This document shows positions 1-9,410 of a stretch of DNA of 64,000 nucleotides, one piece after another. The stretch spans positions 124,001 to 188,000 of the forward strand of contig NC_014734.1 of NCBI RefSeq assembly GCF_000183135.1, read 5' to 3'. Position numbers and translations under genes: made by a program. The notes beneath the pieces were generated by a model that was not told the DNA's origin, did not search any database, and was given only the letters and a program-made list of their open reading frames with translations. How positions within the stretch are numbered: position 1 is the first letter of the stretch; every line of letters starts with the position of its first letter. Origin of the DNA: Paludibacter propionicigenes WB4. GTDB taxonomy: Bacteria; Bacteroidota; Bacteroidia; Bacteroidales; Paludibacteraceae.

Positions 1-914
1 TATGAAGTTTGTTTTTGGAAAATATAAGATTCAAGTTTTGCAATATCATAGGCTGGACATGCTCCTTCGTGCGAAGCTACAAAGGCTCCTAGTCCGGTGG
101 CGTAGATCATGCATGTTTCAGGCGATTCGCCTTCAAATTTCTTTGCTAAAAATGCCGCTAAGAATGAGTCACCGCTTCCACAGGTATCTGCTACTTGTAC
201 TTTGAAGGCAGGGAATGAGTATGATATTGATTTTGTGTAATAGCTTGCACCTTCTGCACCTTTGGTGACGATTACTTCATCGATATTGAATTCATTCTGT
301 AAAAATCGAACTGAAGCTTCTTCGTCAAATTTGTTATTGGAAAACCAGGTGATGATTAATCCCAATTCTGATTCATTCAGCTTTAGTAGATTGCATTTTT
401 TGAGTAAGTATTCAATTGTTTCTGGCGAATAAAATGGTTGACGCAGGTTGATGTCGAATACATTAAACTTTGCTTTTTCTATGAGTTGATATAGTGTTTC
501 GCGCGATGTTTCATTTCTTGTGACGAGGCTTCCATACACAAAGGCATCTGCTTCGCTTACAAGACTGTCGTTGTCAACTCCGGACGTGATATAATCCCAC
601 GAAACTGGTGAATGAATGGAGTAACTCATTTCGTTTCCGGGGAGTACGGTAGCTATAACCTTGCCGGTTTCATAAGCCTGATCAATCTGACAGTTTTCGA
701 TGGGAATGTTCCATTCTGTAAGCAATTTCAGCAACTTTTCACCTGCTTCGTCATTTCCTACGCGACTAATCATTCGGCTGTCAACTCCAAATTTGCGTAA
801 ATGATATGCTACATTCATAGGTGCTCCACCTGGCTTTGTTTTTGTGGGGAAGATATCCCATAATATCTCTCCGTAACATACTACCGTTTTCTGTTTTTCA
901 TTTGTTGTTTTCAT
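1..914 (-). CDS. PfkB-family sugar kinase (fructokinase-like), 3' end at the window edge
   Basis: ATP-dependent kinase of the ribokinase/PfkB family, probably phosphorylating fructose or a similar sugar in the cytosol. I translated it from the ATG at 914; the frame stays open to position 3 (304 codons), and bases 1-2 would complete either a TAA/TAG stop or a Tyr codon, so it is nearly complete. The N-terminal family signature GGAPMNVA is at about residues 29-36, and the C-terminal DTCGSGDSF motif holds the likely catalytic base Asp249. It lies 71 bp downstream of the lacI-type gene on the same strand, with the shared operator at 955-970 in the gap, so repression by that regulator and induction by a sugar are likely. 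Substrate is inferred from family resemblance only. Confidence 0.85.
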   Translation of the reverse strand, partial: MKTTNEKQKTVVCYGEILWDIFPTKTKPGGAPMNVAYHLRKFGVDSRMISRVGNDEAGEKLLKLLTEWNIPIENCQIDQAYETGKVIATVLPGNEMSYSIHSPVSWDYITSGVDNDSLVSEADAFVYGSLVTRNETSRETLYQLIEKAKFNVFDINLRQPFYSPETIEYLLKKCNLLKLNESELGLIITWFSNNKFDEEASVRFLQNEFNIDEVIVTKGAEGASYYTKSISYSFPAFKVQVADTCGSGDSFLAAFLAKKFEGESPETCMIYATGLGAFVASHEGACPAYDIAKLESYIFQKQTS

Positions 915-954
915 GTTCTTAGATTTTTTTGATTATTTAATTTGAATCTAGCTT

Positions 955-970
955 GTTTAATCGTTTAAAC
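955..970. promoter_or_regulatory. LacI-type operator copy 1
   Basis: The 16-mer GTTTAATCGTTTAAAC is a near-perfect palindrome (14 of 16 positions) centred on CG, as is usual for LacI-family operators. It begins 41 bp upstream of the kinase ATG and is identical to the copy at 2037-2052 in front of the regulator gene. Function is inferred. Confidence 0.75.
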
Positions 971-985
971 ATTCGAGTAAAAAAA

Positions 986-1987
986 TTATTTTTGATTTAT
1001 AGATGAATTTCTAATTACCAGTTCTGTTTCAAGTTCAATTGATTCGTTGTTTTCTTTGTCATCAATCGTCTTTAAAAGTAACTTTATGGATTCACTTCCC
1101 AATTCGTTTAAAGGCTGTTTTACATAGCTTATCGGAGCGTAAAACAAGTCAAATGCATCTGTTTCATCAAAGCCAACAACAGCGAGCTGTTCGGGAATTC
1201 TAATACCAATTTTGTTGATATATTTTAATCCGGAAACTGCCAATAAGTTTGAAGTGAAAAATATGGCATCAACAGGATTTGGGTCGGCCAGAAACCAATC
1301 AATGGCAGCAATAACGTCTTCATTGATTGAATTGATTTTAACTTCACCTACAAGTGCATTATCGGCTAATAAATCCACGGCACCCCTGATACGTTCGTTC
1401 AAGTGAAACAGTGAGGTTTTATATGCAACTACTCCAATGCGTTTCCGCCCATTATCAAGCAAATGTTGAATGGCTTTTTGCGCAGCACTAAAGTTATTAA
1501 TACTAACTGAATTGGTTTTGATGTCTGGGTAGTAGCGGTCAATCAATACAAAGGGCACATTGATTTTTTTAAGATGTTGAACCTGGGATTCAGTCTGTTC
1601 GGGTAAAGCTATGATTAATTCATCTACCTGACGGTCAAGGAAAAGCTTGATTAAATCACTTGTTTTTTCGATACTTTCGTCGGAACTTCCAAAAATCACA
1701 GAGTAACCGTAATTTTTAGCTTCATCTTCAATGATACGTGCTATTTGGGAAGAAAAGGGGTTGGATATATCAGCTACAATTAAGCCAATGGTAAAAGTCT
1801 TTTGTGCTTTCAGGCTTCGTGCAATTTGATTGGGACGGTAGTTAAGGTCTTCTGCAGCTTGTCTGATTTTAGCTGCTACATCTTTATTAATTCTGTCTTT
1901 TAACTTATTGTTCAACACGTACGATACCAGAGCAGTTGAAACTCCAACATGTTCTGCTATGTCTTTGAGGGATACATTCTTTTTCAT
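986..1987 (-). CDS. LacI-family transcriptional regulator
   Basis: A 333-residue sugar-responsive repressor. The N-terminal helix-turn-helix (about residues 5-26, VSLKDIAEHVGVS) is followed by the hinge region (NQIARSLKAQ, about 53-62) and a periplasmic-binding-protein-like effector domain to the C-terminus. Length is normal for the family. It precedes the PfkB kinase on the same strand and has the same 16-bp operator upstream as that gene, which suggests autoregulation and control of a small sugar-use operon that continues beyond the window start. The effector sugar cannot be read from the sequence; fructose or a fructose-containing sugar is the natural guess from the neighbouring kinase. 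Confidence 0.92.
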   Translation of the reverse strand: MKKNVSLKDIAEHVGVSTALVSYVLNNKLKDRINKDVAAKIRQAAEDLNYRPNQIARSLKAQKTFTIGLIVADISNPFSSQIARIIEDEAKNYGYSVIFGSSDESIEKTSDLIKLFLDRQVDELIIALPEQTESQVQHLKKINVPFVLIDRYYPDIKTNSVSINNFSAAQKAIQHLLDNGRKRIGVVAYKTSLFHLNERIRGAVDLLADNALVGEVKINSINEDVIAAIDWFLADPNPVDAIFFTSNLLAVSGLKYINKIGIRIPEQLAVVGFDETDAFDLFYAPISYVKQPLNELGSESIKLLLKTIDDKENNESIELETELVIRNSSINQK

Positions 1988-2027
1988 GAACGTAGATGAT
2001 TTTTTGTGTTGAACAGATTTATTGGCA

Positions 2028-2052
2028 CAAATATATGTTTAATCGTTTAAAC
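2028..2052 (-). promoter_or_regulatory. lacI promoter -7 box with operator copy 2
   Basis: On the minus strand TATATTTG (2035-2028) fits the Bacteroidetes -7 consensus TAnnTTTG. The operator GTTTAATCGTTTAAAC (2037-2052) lies immediately upstream, inside the -33/-7 spacer, where a bound repressor would block polymerase. No good -33 TTTG was found at 19 bp. Confidence 0.65.
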
Positions 2053-2174
2053 TGATTTGTTTTCGGCAGAATATTATTATATATTGATTTAAATATACAT
2101 TAATTCACATTTATATCGTCGGAATCTGAAGTTGAGCCTTGGTTACAAGGCTTTACATTGTATGAAGCAAATAA

Positions 2175-2204
2175 AAAAGGAAGCTCATTACTGAACTTCC
2201 TTTT
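2175..2204 (-). terminator. Terminator after tRNA-Met
   Basis: AAAAGGAAG (2175-2183) pairs with CTTCCTTTT (2196-2204) across a 12-nt loop. It starts 5 bp past the tRNA 3' end and gives a U-rich tail on the minus strand. Confidence 0.75.
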
Positions 2205-2209
2205 GTGTG

Positions 2210-2283
2210 TAGCGGGAACGAGAGTTGAACTCGTGACCTCCGGGTTATGAATCCGACGCTCTAACCAACTGAGCTATCCCGCC
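2210..2283 (-). tRNA. tRNA-Met (anticodon CAU)
   Basis: A 74-nt cloverleaf on the minus strand. The acceptor arm GGCGGGA pairs with TCCCGCT (G-U at 1-72), the D arm is GCTC/GAGC, the anticodon loop is TTCATAA, the T arm is ACGAG/CTCGT, and the discriminator is A. CCA is not encoded. The absence of a 1-72 mismatch argues against initiator tRNA, so elongator Met is most likely; a CAU tRNA-Ile2 (lysidine-modified) is the alternative. The base of the anticodon stem has a U-G pair and an A-C mismatch next to the loop. Confidence 0.88.
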
Positions 2284-2438
2284 ATTTTTCTAAAGCGGTG
2301 CAAAGATAGGCTTTTTGGCGTATTTGACAAAGGGTTTCGCTTAAAAAAATGGAATTTGTTCTTGAACGCAAAGCAGGAAGAACTATAAACATTTGATATT
2401 TAAAGCGTAACTATCAACTAATAACTGTCAATTATCCA

Positions 2439-4553
2439 TTAAAATGTTGGTTTCATACCCAGATTATACATTACAAACGACCACATATCGGTTTGTGCCT
2501 CGATAACCTTGCCTACCGGTTTGCCGGCTCCATGACCCGCTTTTGAGTCAATTCTGATTAAAGTTGGTTTTGTTCCGGCATTGAGTGCTTGTAACGTGGC
2601 GGCAAACTTAAAGGAGTGAGCCGGTACCACGCGGTCGTCGTGATCGCCTGTCATAACCAAGGTGGCAGGATATTTTACACCAGCGCGGATATTGTGCAGT
2701 GGCGAGTAGCCTTTCAGGTACTCAAACATTTCTTTGCTCTCACCGCTGTTACCGTAGTCGCTCGTCCATGACCAACCGATAGTGAACAAATGGTAGCGGA
2801 GCATATCCAGTACACCTACTTCGGGGATAGCCACTGCATACAGGTCGGGGCGCTGAGTCATGCAGGCACCAATCAGCAATCCACCATTGGAACCACCGTC
2901 TATAGCCAATTTCTTTTTGGATGTATAACCTTTGGCGATAAGGTATTCGGCGGCGGCAATGAAATCGTCAAACACATTTTGTTTCTTCATTTTTGTTCCG
3001 GCCAGATGCCATGCTTCGCCATACTCGCCACCACCGCGCAGGTTGGCCACCACGTATATTCCTCCATTTTCAAGAAACGGTATACGTGCTACACTGAATG
3101 TTGGATTCAGGCTGATATTGAAACCGCCGTAAGCGTAGAGCATAAGCGGATTTTTACCGTCTTTTTTCATCCCTTTCTTGTAGGTGATAGACATTGGTAC
3201 GCGGGTACCGTCTTTGCTGGTATAGAATACCTGCTCGCTGACATAGTCTTCGGGGCGGAAAGATACTTCCGATTTTTGAAACAGTTCTGATGTGTTTTTT
3301 GCAGCATCGAAGCGGTAAATAGTAGCCGGGAATGTATAGGAAGTGAACGTGTAAAAAGCTTCGTTATCGTCTTTGTCGCCCGAAAATGCGCTAAGTGAAC
3401 CGAGCGTAGGGAGTTGCACCTCGTAGAGTTTCTTACCGCTGAAGTCGAAACCGTAGGCATGATTGGTAGCGTCTATCATATATTCCGCCAGAATTTTTCC
3501 TCCGATAATGGAGACTTTCTCCAACACGTTGGCAGTTTCGGGAATAATTTCTTTCCAGTTTTCGCGGGCAGGGTTTGCCGGATCAATTTCCATCAATCGT
3601 TGTTTTGGCGCTTTCCAGTTGGTGAGGATGTATATTTTACCGTTAACATGGTCTATCACCGAGTAATCGTTATCGAAGCCGGTAACCAAAGGAATAAATG
3701 TCGATTCAGGTTTGCTGAGGTCTTTCATTAGCAAGCTGTTTCCGGTAGTAGTTTCGGTAATGGATATAAAAAGAAACTTTTCGTCATCAGTTATGCCGGC
3801 ATAGCATTCTCTGAGCGGGTGTTGTTTGTCCTCGTACACCAGCTTATCTTGCTTTTGGTCCTGACCAATGGTGTGAAAATATACTTTTTCGTACTCGTTT
3901 TTGTTTGAATACTCTTTGCCCGGTTCCGGTGCATCGAAGGCGCTGTAATAAAACCCGTTGCCCTGCCAGTTTATTTCCGAAGATTTAGACCATTTGATAT
4001 GGTCTGAAAGCAGTTTCTTACTTTCTATATCCATCACGAAGATTTCGTTCCAGTCTGAACCGCTGCGGGCTATGGAGTATCCCAGGTATTTTCCGTCTTT
4101 CGAAAATGCCAGGTTTGCCAGCGCCACTGTACCATCTGCAGAGAGCGTATTAGGATCCAGTAATAATTCAGGCTCCGATTTCAGCGTTTTCTGACGATAA
4201 AGTACGCTCTGATTCTGAAGTCCGTTATTTTTAAAATAGAAATACACGCCGTTTTTCTTGAATGGCGAACCGTATTTCGGGTAGTTTGTCAGAGCGGTCA
4301 ATCGTTTTTTCAGATTATCGCGGAAAGGTATTTGCGTCAGATATTTCGAAGTAACTTTGTTCTGGGCTTTTACCCACGTGGCAGTTGCCTTCGAGGTGTC
4401 ATTTTCGAGCCAGCGATAAGGCTCAGCTACTTTTACACCGAAATAAGTATCTACCACCTTACCTTTGGCGGTAGGCGGATATTTTATTTTCGATTGAGAA
4501 AAACATGTTGTGATGATTGACATGCCAATAAAGATTGAAATTAAATGTTTCAT
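2439..4553 (-). CDS. Secreted prolyl oligopeptidase (S9A)
   Basis: Serine peptidase cutting after proline in short peptides, 704 residues. An N-terminal signal peptide (about residues 1-19, ending CFSQS) implies periplasmic or exported location. The middle is the beta-propeller (about 80-420) and the C-terminal third the alpha/beta hydrolase. The triad is visible: nucleophile Ser555 in GGSNGGLL, Asp in the GDHDDRVVP motif, and His674 in AGHGAG. Length matches the family. It stands alone between the tRNA and the CCA-adding enzyme gene, each separately spaced, so it is probably transcribed singly. Role is probably peptide scavenging. Confidence 0.95.
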   Translation of the reverse strand: MKHLISIFIGMSIITTCFSQSKIKYPPTAKGKVVDTYFGVKVAEPYRWLENDTSKATATWVKAQNKVTSKYLTQIPFRDNLKKRLTALTNYPKYGSPFKKNGVYFYFKNNGLQNQSVLYRQKTLKSEPELLLDPNTLSADGTVALANLAFSKDGKYLGYSIARSGSDWNEIFVMDIESKKLLSDHIKWSKSSEINWQGNGFYYSAFDAPEPGKEYSNKNEYEKVYFHTIGQDQKQDKLVYEDKQHPLRECYAGITDDEKFLFISITETTTGNSLLMKDLSKPESTFIPLVTGFDNDYSVIDHVNGKIYILTNWKAPKQRLMEIDPANPARENWKEIIPETANVLEKVSIIGGKILAEYMIDATNHAYGFDFSGKKLYEVQLPTLGSLSAFSGDKDDNEAFYTFTSYTFPATIYRFDAAKNTSELFQKSEVSFRPEDYVSEQVFYTSKDGTRVPMSITYKKGMKKDGKNPLMLYAYGGFNISLNPTFSVARIPFLENGGIYVVANLRGGGEYGEAWHLAGTKMKKQNVFDDFIAAAEYLIAKGYTSKKKLAIDGGSNGGLLIGACMTQRPDLYAVAIPEVGVLDMLRYHLFTIGWSWTSDYGNSGESKEMFEYLKGYSPLHNIRAGVKYPATLVMTGDHDDRVVPAHSFKFAATLQALNAGTKPTLIRIDSKAGHGAGKPVGKVIEAQTDMWSFVMYNLGMKPTF

Positions 4554-4629
4554 AATAACGCTTATTTATGATTATTGATCAGATTCAGACATCTGCTCCA
4601 TTGCCTGCCAGAATCTGTAACTTTGTTTT

Positions 4630-6039
4630 TTATTTTTTATCTGTAACGCCCAACTCTTTGGCTATTTGCAGCATATAAGCATGTGCCGCTTTATATTCGT
4701 TGGGGATGATACCATCCAGAATGGCATCTTTTATACGCATTTTTATATCGCCGACAATGGCCGAAGCCGGAAGATTAAAAGTCTCCATAATCTCCTGACC
4801 GCTAATCGGTGGTTGAAAGTTTCGAACCCGGTCTTTTTCTTCTATTTCTTTTAATTTGTTGCGTACCAACTGAAAATTAGAACGGAATCGTTTTACTTTC
4901 TCAGGGTTTTTGGACGTGATATCTGCTTCGCACAGCGTCATCAAATCGTCAATGTCATCGCCCGCTTCGAACAGCAGTCGCCGAATGGCCGAGTCGGTTA
5001 TCTCTTCTTCGCTCAGCACAATGGGACGCATGTGGAGCGAAACCATTTTCTGAACATATTTCATCTTCTCGTTGGTAGGCAATTTCATTTTACGGAAAAT
5101 CTCCGGAATCATTTTTTCGCCTATAAAGTTGTGGTTATGAAAAGTCCAGCCCAGTCGACTGTCAAATCGTTTGGTGCGTGGCTTTCCTATGTCGTGTAGC
5201 AGCGCCGCCCAGCGTAACCAAAGATTATCGGTCATTTCACAGAGTCCGTCGAGCACGGCCAGTGTATGATAGAAGTTGTCTTTGTGACCGATACCATCTT
5301 TTGTCTCTGCACCTTTGAGCGCCAGTACTTCAGGAAAAATTAATTCCAGCAGTCCGGTCTTTTCCAATAAAATAAACCCTACTGATGGTTTACGCGACGC
5401 CATAATTTTGTTCAATTCGTCGGCAATTCGTTCTTTGGAAATAATTTCGATGCGCTCTTTGTTCCGAACTATGGCATCGAAGGTATTTGTTTCGATAAAG
5501 AAGCCTAGCTGAGCCGAGAACCGAATACCGCGCATCATGCGCAGTGGGTCGTCAGAGAAAGTTATGTCAGGATTGAGCGGTGTGCGGATAACAAAATTTT
5601 TCAAATCTTCAATTCCGCCAAACGGATCCACCAATTCGCCATATCGGTCTTTGTTCAGGCAAATAGCCAGTGCATTGATGGTAAAATCACGTCGGTTTTG
5701 ATCATCTTCCAGTGTACCGTCTTCCACTATCGGCTTGCGCGAGTCGCGTTGGTACGATTCTTTGCGGGCACCCACAAATTCTACTTCCAGGTCGTTCAGC
5801 TTTACCTGTGCCGTACCAAAGTTTTTAAAGACAGTGAGTTTAGCTTTTTTTCCGAGTTTCAATGCCACTTTTTCGGCCAGTGCAATGCCGCTGCCTACCA
5901 CCACTACATCTATATCTTTCGATGGTCTTTTTAGGAAAATATCGCGGACAAAACCACCGATAACGTAGCATTCCTGTTGTTGTTCGTCGGCAGCTTCGGA
6001 GATGATTTTAAATATATTATCTTGTAGAAATTCTTGCAT
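4630..6039 (-). CDS. cca: CCA tRNA nucleotidyltransferase with HD domain
   Basis: Adds or repairs the 3' CCA of tRNAs, which matters here because the tRNA at 2210-2283 lacks an encoded CCA. Class II polymerase-beta-type nucleotidyltransferase: GGFVRDIFL and the metal-binding DIDVVVVG lie in the first 60 residues, RDFTINALA follows, and an HD phosphohydrolase motif (HDIGKP) lies in the C-terminal half. I place the start at the ATG at 6039 (469 residues); a GTG at 6066 would add nine residues. The C-terminus is lysine-rich. No operon partner is evident. Because class II CCA enzymes and poly(A) polymerases look alike, the CCA role rests partly on this being the only such gene seen here. Confidence 0.9.
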   Translation of the reverse strand: MQEFLQDNIFKIISEAADEQQQECYVIGGFVRDIFLKRPSKDIDVVVVGSGIALAEKVALKLGKKAKLTVFKNFGTAQVKLNDLEVEFVGARKESYQRDSRKPIVEDGTLEDDQNRRDFTINALAICLNKDRYGELVDPFGGIEDLKNFVIRTPLNPDITFSDDPLRMMRGIRFSAQLGFFIETNTFDAIVRNKERIEIISKERIADELNKIMASRKPSVGFILLEKTGLLELIFPEVLALKGAETKDGIGHKDNFYHTLAVLDGLCEMTDNLWLRWAALLHDIGKPRTKRFDSRLGWTFHNHNFIGEKMIPEIFRKMKLPTNEKMKYVQKMVSLHMRPIVLSEEEITDSAIRRLLFEAGDDIDDLMTLCEADITSKNPEKVKRFRSNFQLVRNKLKEIEEKDRVRNFQPPISGQEIMETFNLPASAIVGDIKMRIKDAILDGIIPNEYKAAHAYMLQIAKELGVTDKK

Positions 6040-6228
6040 AAAGTCCTTATCCGGTTTTGAGAACACAAAAGTAAGTGAATAAATTCAAACGGAGAAATCA
6101 AACTGTCTGCTGAAAGAATAAAATTGGAATGTAAATGCAAAAAAGAATACGTTTAACTGTTTCACCAGCTAACCCAGGCTATTATGTTGTGTTGAATAAG
6201 TCGGTTGTCTGTTTGTATATTTATACTT

Positions 6229-6627
6229 TCAGTTTCGCTGTATGAATTTCTTGTTTTTCTCTTTGGTATAGCTGTTTTCAGCGATAAGCACTGGAATAAC
6301 TACAATAATTACCGAGAATGCAAATCCGATAAGCACCAACTTGTACCAGTTTAAGTTTGGAGACAACTCATGTTTAAATACTAGCAATGCAGATAGTACT
6401 CCCCAAATAAGAAGGAAAATGAACACAATAGGTTTTGCTCGTTTTCGGTTAGGTGTGTTTGTCGGGTTTGCGTTATTCAATTCCAAAACATGATTCCGAT
6501 AATAAAGATAAATAAGCGCACTTAATACGAGAGTGATTTTCATCGAAATCATGTAGATTAAAACTACTACGATAATCAGACTCAGAATATAATAAAATAT
6601 GGTAGTAGATAAAGAAGATGTTTTCAT
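6229..6627 (-). CDS. Small membrane protein, unknown
   Basis: A 132-residue protein with about four hydrophobic segments (roughly residues 10-27, 29-44, 68-84 and 95-116), a polar Asn/Pro/Lys/Arg-rich cytoplasmic-looking linker at about 50-66 and a basic C-terminal tail. I do not recognise a family. It lies in an AT-rich pocket with a second small membrane protein (6773-7123) and a DUF2059 protein on the same strand. A hairpin between the two membrane-protein genes suggests they are not simply one transcript. Confidence 0.65.
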   Translation of the reverse strand: MKTSSLSTTIFYYILSLIIVVVLIYMISMKITLVLSALIYLYYRNHVLELNNANPTNTPNRKRAKPIVFIFLLIWGVLSALLVFKHELSPNLNWYKLVLIGFAFSVIIVVIPVLIAENSYTKEKNKKFIQRN

Positions 6628-6726
6628 AGAATATAATCTGAAAAAGGTTGGTAATTTATGGTTTAATAAATATCCTAGTCTGTGGTTTCAGCTTTAATGA
6701 ATATGTTTTGGTGCTTAGTTCTAATA

Positions 6727-6757
6727 TACGCACAACCACCTGAAGCGGTTGTGCGTA
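6727..6757. terminator. Perfect 11-bp hairpin between two membrane-protein genes
   Basis: TACGCACAACC (6727-6737) pairs exactly with GGTTGTGCGTA (6747-6757) over a 9-nt loop. It starts 16 bp past the end of the 6773-7123 gene. The following U tract is weak, so it may end or attenuate transcription. Confidence 0.55.
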
Positions 6758-6772
6758 ACATAACAGATAATC

Positions 6773-7123
6773 CTACATTTTGCTAAAATAAAGTGCCACA
6801 TACATAAACAGGACAATAAATATCAATATGCCTGTAAGAATGGCAAATATCTTAGTGACTCTTTTATTTTTCTTGAAAGGAATCAACCAATGAAAAAGTG
6901 TGAATGTTGGCAAAAAGCATAATATGAAAAGTCCTTTTGCATCCGAAGGGTTTTTTAGCGATAATAAATAAAACACGATGTAATAACACAGCATAAAAAC
7001 TATTATAAAGCGGGCATAATTGCCCGATAGCTTTTTTGTAGTAGCTGAGTACAAAAAATATATAATTGCGATTAAAATAAATATAATTACATCGCCATTA
7101 AAGAGTATGCTAAATTTTTCCAT
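6773..7123 (-). CDS. Small membrane protein, unknown
   Basis: A 116-residue protein that is mostly membrane: four hydrophobic stretches (about residues 10-25, 38-55, 66-83 and 90-113) separated by short basic loops (TTKKLSG, KKNKR). No enzyme motif or known family is apparent. The ATG at 7123 is 39 bp downstream of the DUF2059 gene on the same strand, so co-transcription with it is plausible. Confidence 0.65.
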   Translation of the reverse strand: MEKFSILFNGDVIIFILIAIIYFLYSATTKKLSGNYARFIIVFMLCYYIVFYLLSLKNPSDAKGLFILCFLPTFTLFHWLIPFKKNKRVTKIFAILTGILIFIVLFMYVALYFSKM

Positions 7124-7162
7124 GATTTTTATTGATTTATTTTAGTTAAGAATCTGCAGAGC

Positions 7163-7636
7163 TTACTCCGCAGGTTTCAACTTAAGTGCCGAATCAGCGA
7201 TACTTTTCTGCAATTCGGGTATGTACTTTTGCATGAGTATTTTGGTCATTTCCATTTGCATCTCAGGTTGTTTTTCAATCATTTTCTTTCCAGTAGGGGT
7301 ATTGTAAAAAACAATCAGATCTTTTATCTCGTTTTCGGTAAATAACTTATCGTAAATAACTACTAGATCTTCGTCAAGCATTTTTTTGCACATATCTTTG
7401 GCTGAATTCATCAACGAACTCATGAACTGATTTAGAGCTTCAGATTTAGCTGGGTCAATATTTCCTTTAGGTAGTTGTGCTGTGATTGTCGGAATGATGG
7501 CTCTAAATGTTTTTTCCATAGTCGAATCAACTTGCATTGAGTGGAATAATTGTTTAATGGATTCTTGTTTGGTTTGAGAAAATGAAGTAAAAGTTGCAGC
7601 TGCAAAGATGATTGATAAAAGGATGGTTTTTTTCAT
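7163..7636 (-). CDS. DUF2059 domain protein, exported
   Basis: A 157-residue protein with a signal peptide (about residues 1-20, ending TSFSQ). The mature part is helical and matches the DUF2059 pattern: a conserved FTENEIKDLIVFYNTPTGKK segment (about 98-117) followed by a Met/Gln-rich helix. Function is unknown in the family; export to the periplasm is inferred from the signal peptide. It heads a short same-strand run with the small membrane proteins downstream. Confidence 0.8.
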   Translation of the reverse strand: MKKTILLSIIFAAATFTSFSQTKQESIKQLFHSMQVDSTMEKTFRAIIPTITAQLPKGNIDPAKSEALNQFMSSLMNSAKDMCKKMLDEDLVVIYDKLFTENEIKDLIVFYNTPTGKKMIEKQPEMQMEMTKILMQKYIPELQKSIADSALKLKPAE

Positions 7637-7987
7637 GATTATTTATTGTTGATTTATATGTATGTATTTTATAAATATGGAAAGTTAGTGAATTGTAGTA
7701 TACTGTGTTAATGCTCGATAGCAAGGGTTTGATAATAAGTTGGGTAATGAATACATATTTCTTAACGTAAGTGAAGTACAAATATAAATAACAAATTTTA
7801 TATATCAAAATTTTAATCACTGTAAATTTGCTTTATTTGTGTAATATTCTAAATGAGATACAACAATTAAAGAGGCCTTTTTAATATTTTGGTAAATGTT
7901 ATTATTCATGGAACTTTGCAACATAGCAATATATTTTCGGGTACAGAGTAGGTTGAATTCGGTTGACTGTAGGAAATATATATCACA
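7637..7987. other. AT-rich intergenic region
   Basis: About 350 bp between the DUF2059 gene start and the alpha-glucan operon terminator. It is AT-rich with many short open frames, none with coding character. It probably holds the DUF2059 promoter, but I could not place a convincing -33/-7 pair. Confidence 0.4.
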
Positions 7988-8021
7988 AAAAACCCGCTAT
8001 GATTTTTCATAGCGGGTTTTT
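7988..8021 (-). terminator. Terminator of the alpha-glucan operon
   Basis: AAAAACCCGCTATGA (7988-8002) pairs with TCATAGCGGGTTTTT (8007-8021) around a TTTT loop. It begins 22 bp past the GH57 stop and is followed by U residues on the minus strand. Confidence 0.85.
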
Positions 8022-8043
8022 GTTAACGTACTTAAAGATGAGT

Positions 8044-9321
8044 TTACTCTTCTGTCTTTTTGGCTTTTCTGGCACGGAGTTTTTTCAGTTCTTCTTCCAG
8101 TTTTTCAATTTCCTTTTCCTGATTATTGATGGTTTTAAGCAGTTCGTTCAACTCCTCGTTTTCGATAGTGGTAGGATATTGTTCATCCACTCGTTCCAGA
8201 AAATCGGCCAGTATGTTCATGTAGTTCATAAAAGCGTCGTACGGGGTCTCAAAGTTGGTTCCCCAGGCATCCTTGTGACTCATGTAGCGGAAATGATCTG
8301 TTGACTGTAGTGTCAGCCAGTCGCGCAGCAGGGGCTTGTCGGTACACATACGTACTCGCTCGCCAACAGCGTATAACTTGTTTAAAGCTTCTTGCTGGAG
8401 GTCGTTCCCCATCCAGGGTGTCAAATCCTTATCGGTGCCAACCCAACTGATAGGGTATGGAACGGACAATGCACCGGCTGAGTCGCTCTTTTTGCTCAAT
8501 TCAGACGGAAGCACAAAGTTCATTTGTTGCTCCAGCGCATGATACGGCAATGCTTTGAGAAATTCGAAGATACCCGATTGGGCAGATTGAATCATACCCA
8601 GTACCTCGTATCCCATTCCAAGGTTGATAACTGCTTCTTCGGCTGGGAGGGCGGCAATGGAAGCAATGAAACTTTCGGCAGTCATAGACATATTCGAAAA
8701 CCGGAAGGCAATATCGTCGCTCAGGCGGTTATTCCTGACTAATAGTTTTAATTTTGGGAGGTAGGAGTGATTGTAAACATAGTTTGGGCTTTTCCAGCCT
8801 AAAATATGTTTGGCTTCATCTATCATCATGGTTTTATATCCCATTTTATAGACGAGTTCACCTACCTCGTCGGAATAAATAAGCTCCGAGTTGAATAGTG
8901 CCGTCGGGCGTTTGCCAAAAAGTGCTTCTATTTTGTCGGCATGCATTTTCACTTGTCGTTCAAATTCGTTGGCATCGAAAATAGAAGATAATGAATGAGC
9001 ATAAGGTTCGGCAAAAAACTCAACGCTGCCGGTTTTAGCGAGGTCTTTGAAGCTGTCTATAACCTCAGGGGCATATTGCTCAAGCTGTTCGAGGGTTACG
9101 CCCGAAATAGAGAATGCACAGCGGAATTTGCCGTTAGAACTTCGGATCATTTCTGAGATGGTTCTGTTGGCAGTAAGGTACGATTGCTCAACCGCATTAC
9201 GCATCCGATCTTCTGTCTGAAAATCATCGTAATAGTAATGATCTTTACCTATTTCGAAAAAACGGTAGCGTTTCAAGCGAAACGGAAGATGAATTTGAAA
9301 ATAAAAACAAATGTTTCTCAT
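8044..9321 (-). CDS. GH57 glycoside hydrolase (alpha-amylase-like)
   Basis: A 425-residue cytosolic enzyme (no signal peptide) of glycoside hydrolase family 57, acting on alpha-1,4-glucans. The N-terminal FQIHLPF segment carries the usual HxP-type motif. NSELIYSDEVG contains the probable nucleophile Glu146, and GYKTMMIDEAKH follows. The last 40 residues (about 385-425) are Glu/Lys-rich and predicted coiled coil, an appended tail. It is the last gene of a three-gene minus-strand set (GH133, GT4, GH57) seen widely in Bacteroidales, presumably for storage-glucan turnover. Exact product specificity is unknown. Confidence 0.88.
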   Translation of the reverse strand: MRNICFYFQIHLPFRLKRYRFFEIGKDHYYYDDFQTEDRMRNAVEQSYLTANRTISEMIRSSNGKFRCAFSISGVTLEQLEQYAPEVIDSFKDLAKTGSVEFFAEPYAHSLSSIFDANEFERQVKMHADKIEALFGKRPTALFNSELIYSDEVGELVYKMGYKTMMIDEAKHILGWKSPNYVYNHSYLPKLKLLVRNNRLSDDIAFRFSNMSMTAESFIASIAALPAEEAVINLGMGYEVLGMIQSAQSGIFEFLKALPYHALEQQMNFVLPSELSKKSDSAGALSVPYPISWVGTDKDLTPWMGNDLQQEALNKLYAVGERVRMCTDKPLLRDWLTLQSTDHFRYMSHKDAWGTNFETPYDAFMNYMNILADFLERVDEQYPTTIENEELNELLKTINNQEKEIEKLEEELKKLRARKAKKTEE

Positions 9322-9410
9322 GTTATTATCGATATTTGCCTTGCCTTAGCAAGACGATATTTACTTATATTTCTTTTAGTTACTGAATGGTTTGATAACG
9401 CTAAACCTCA

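Noticed and set aside
2790-3290. 166-codon open frame antisense to the prolyl oligopeptidase gene
   Set aside because: It overlaps the catalytic domain coding sequence on the opposite strand and has no coding character of its own.
7554-7820. Minus-strand 88-codon frame over the DUF2059 start and upstream region
   Set aside because: It overlaps the signal-peptide coding region in another frame and its composition is that of AT-rich noncoding DNA.
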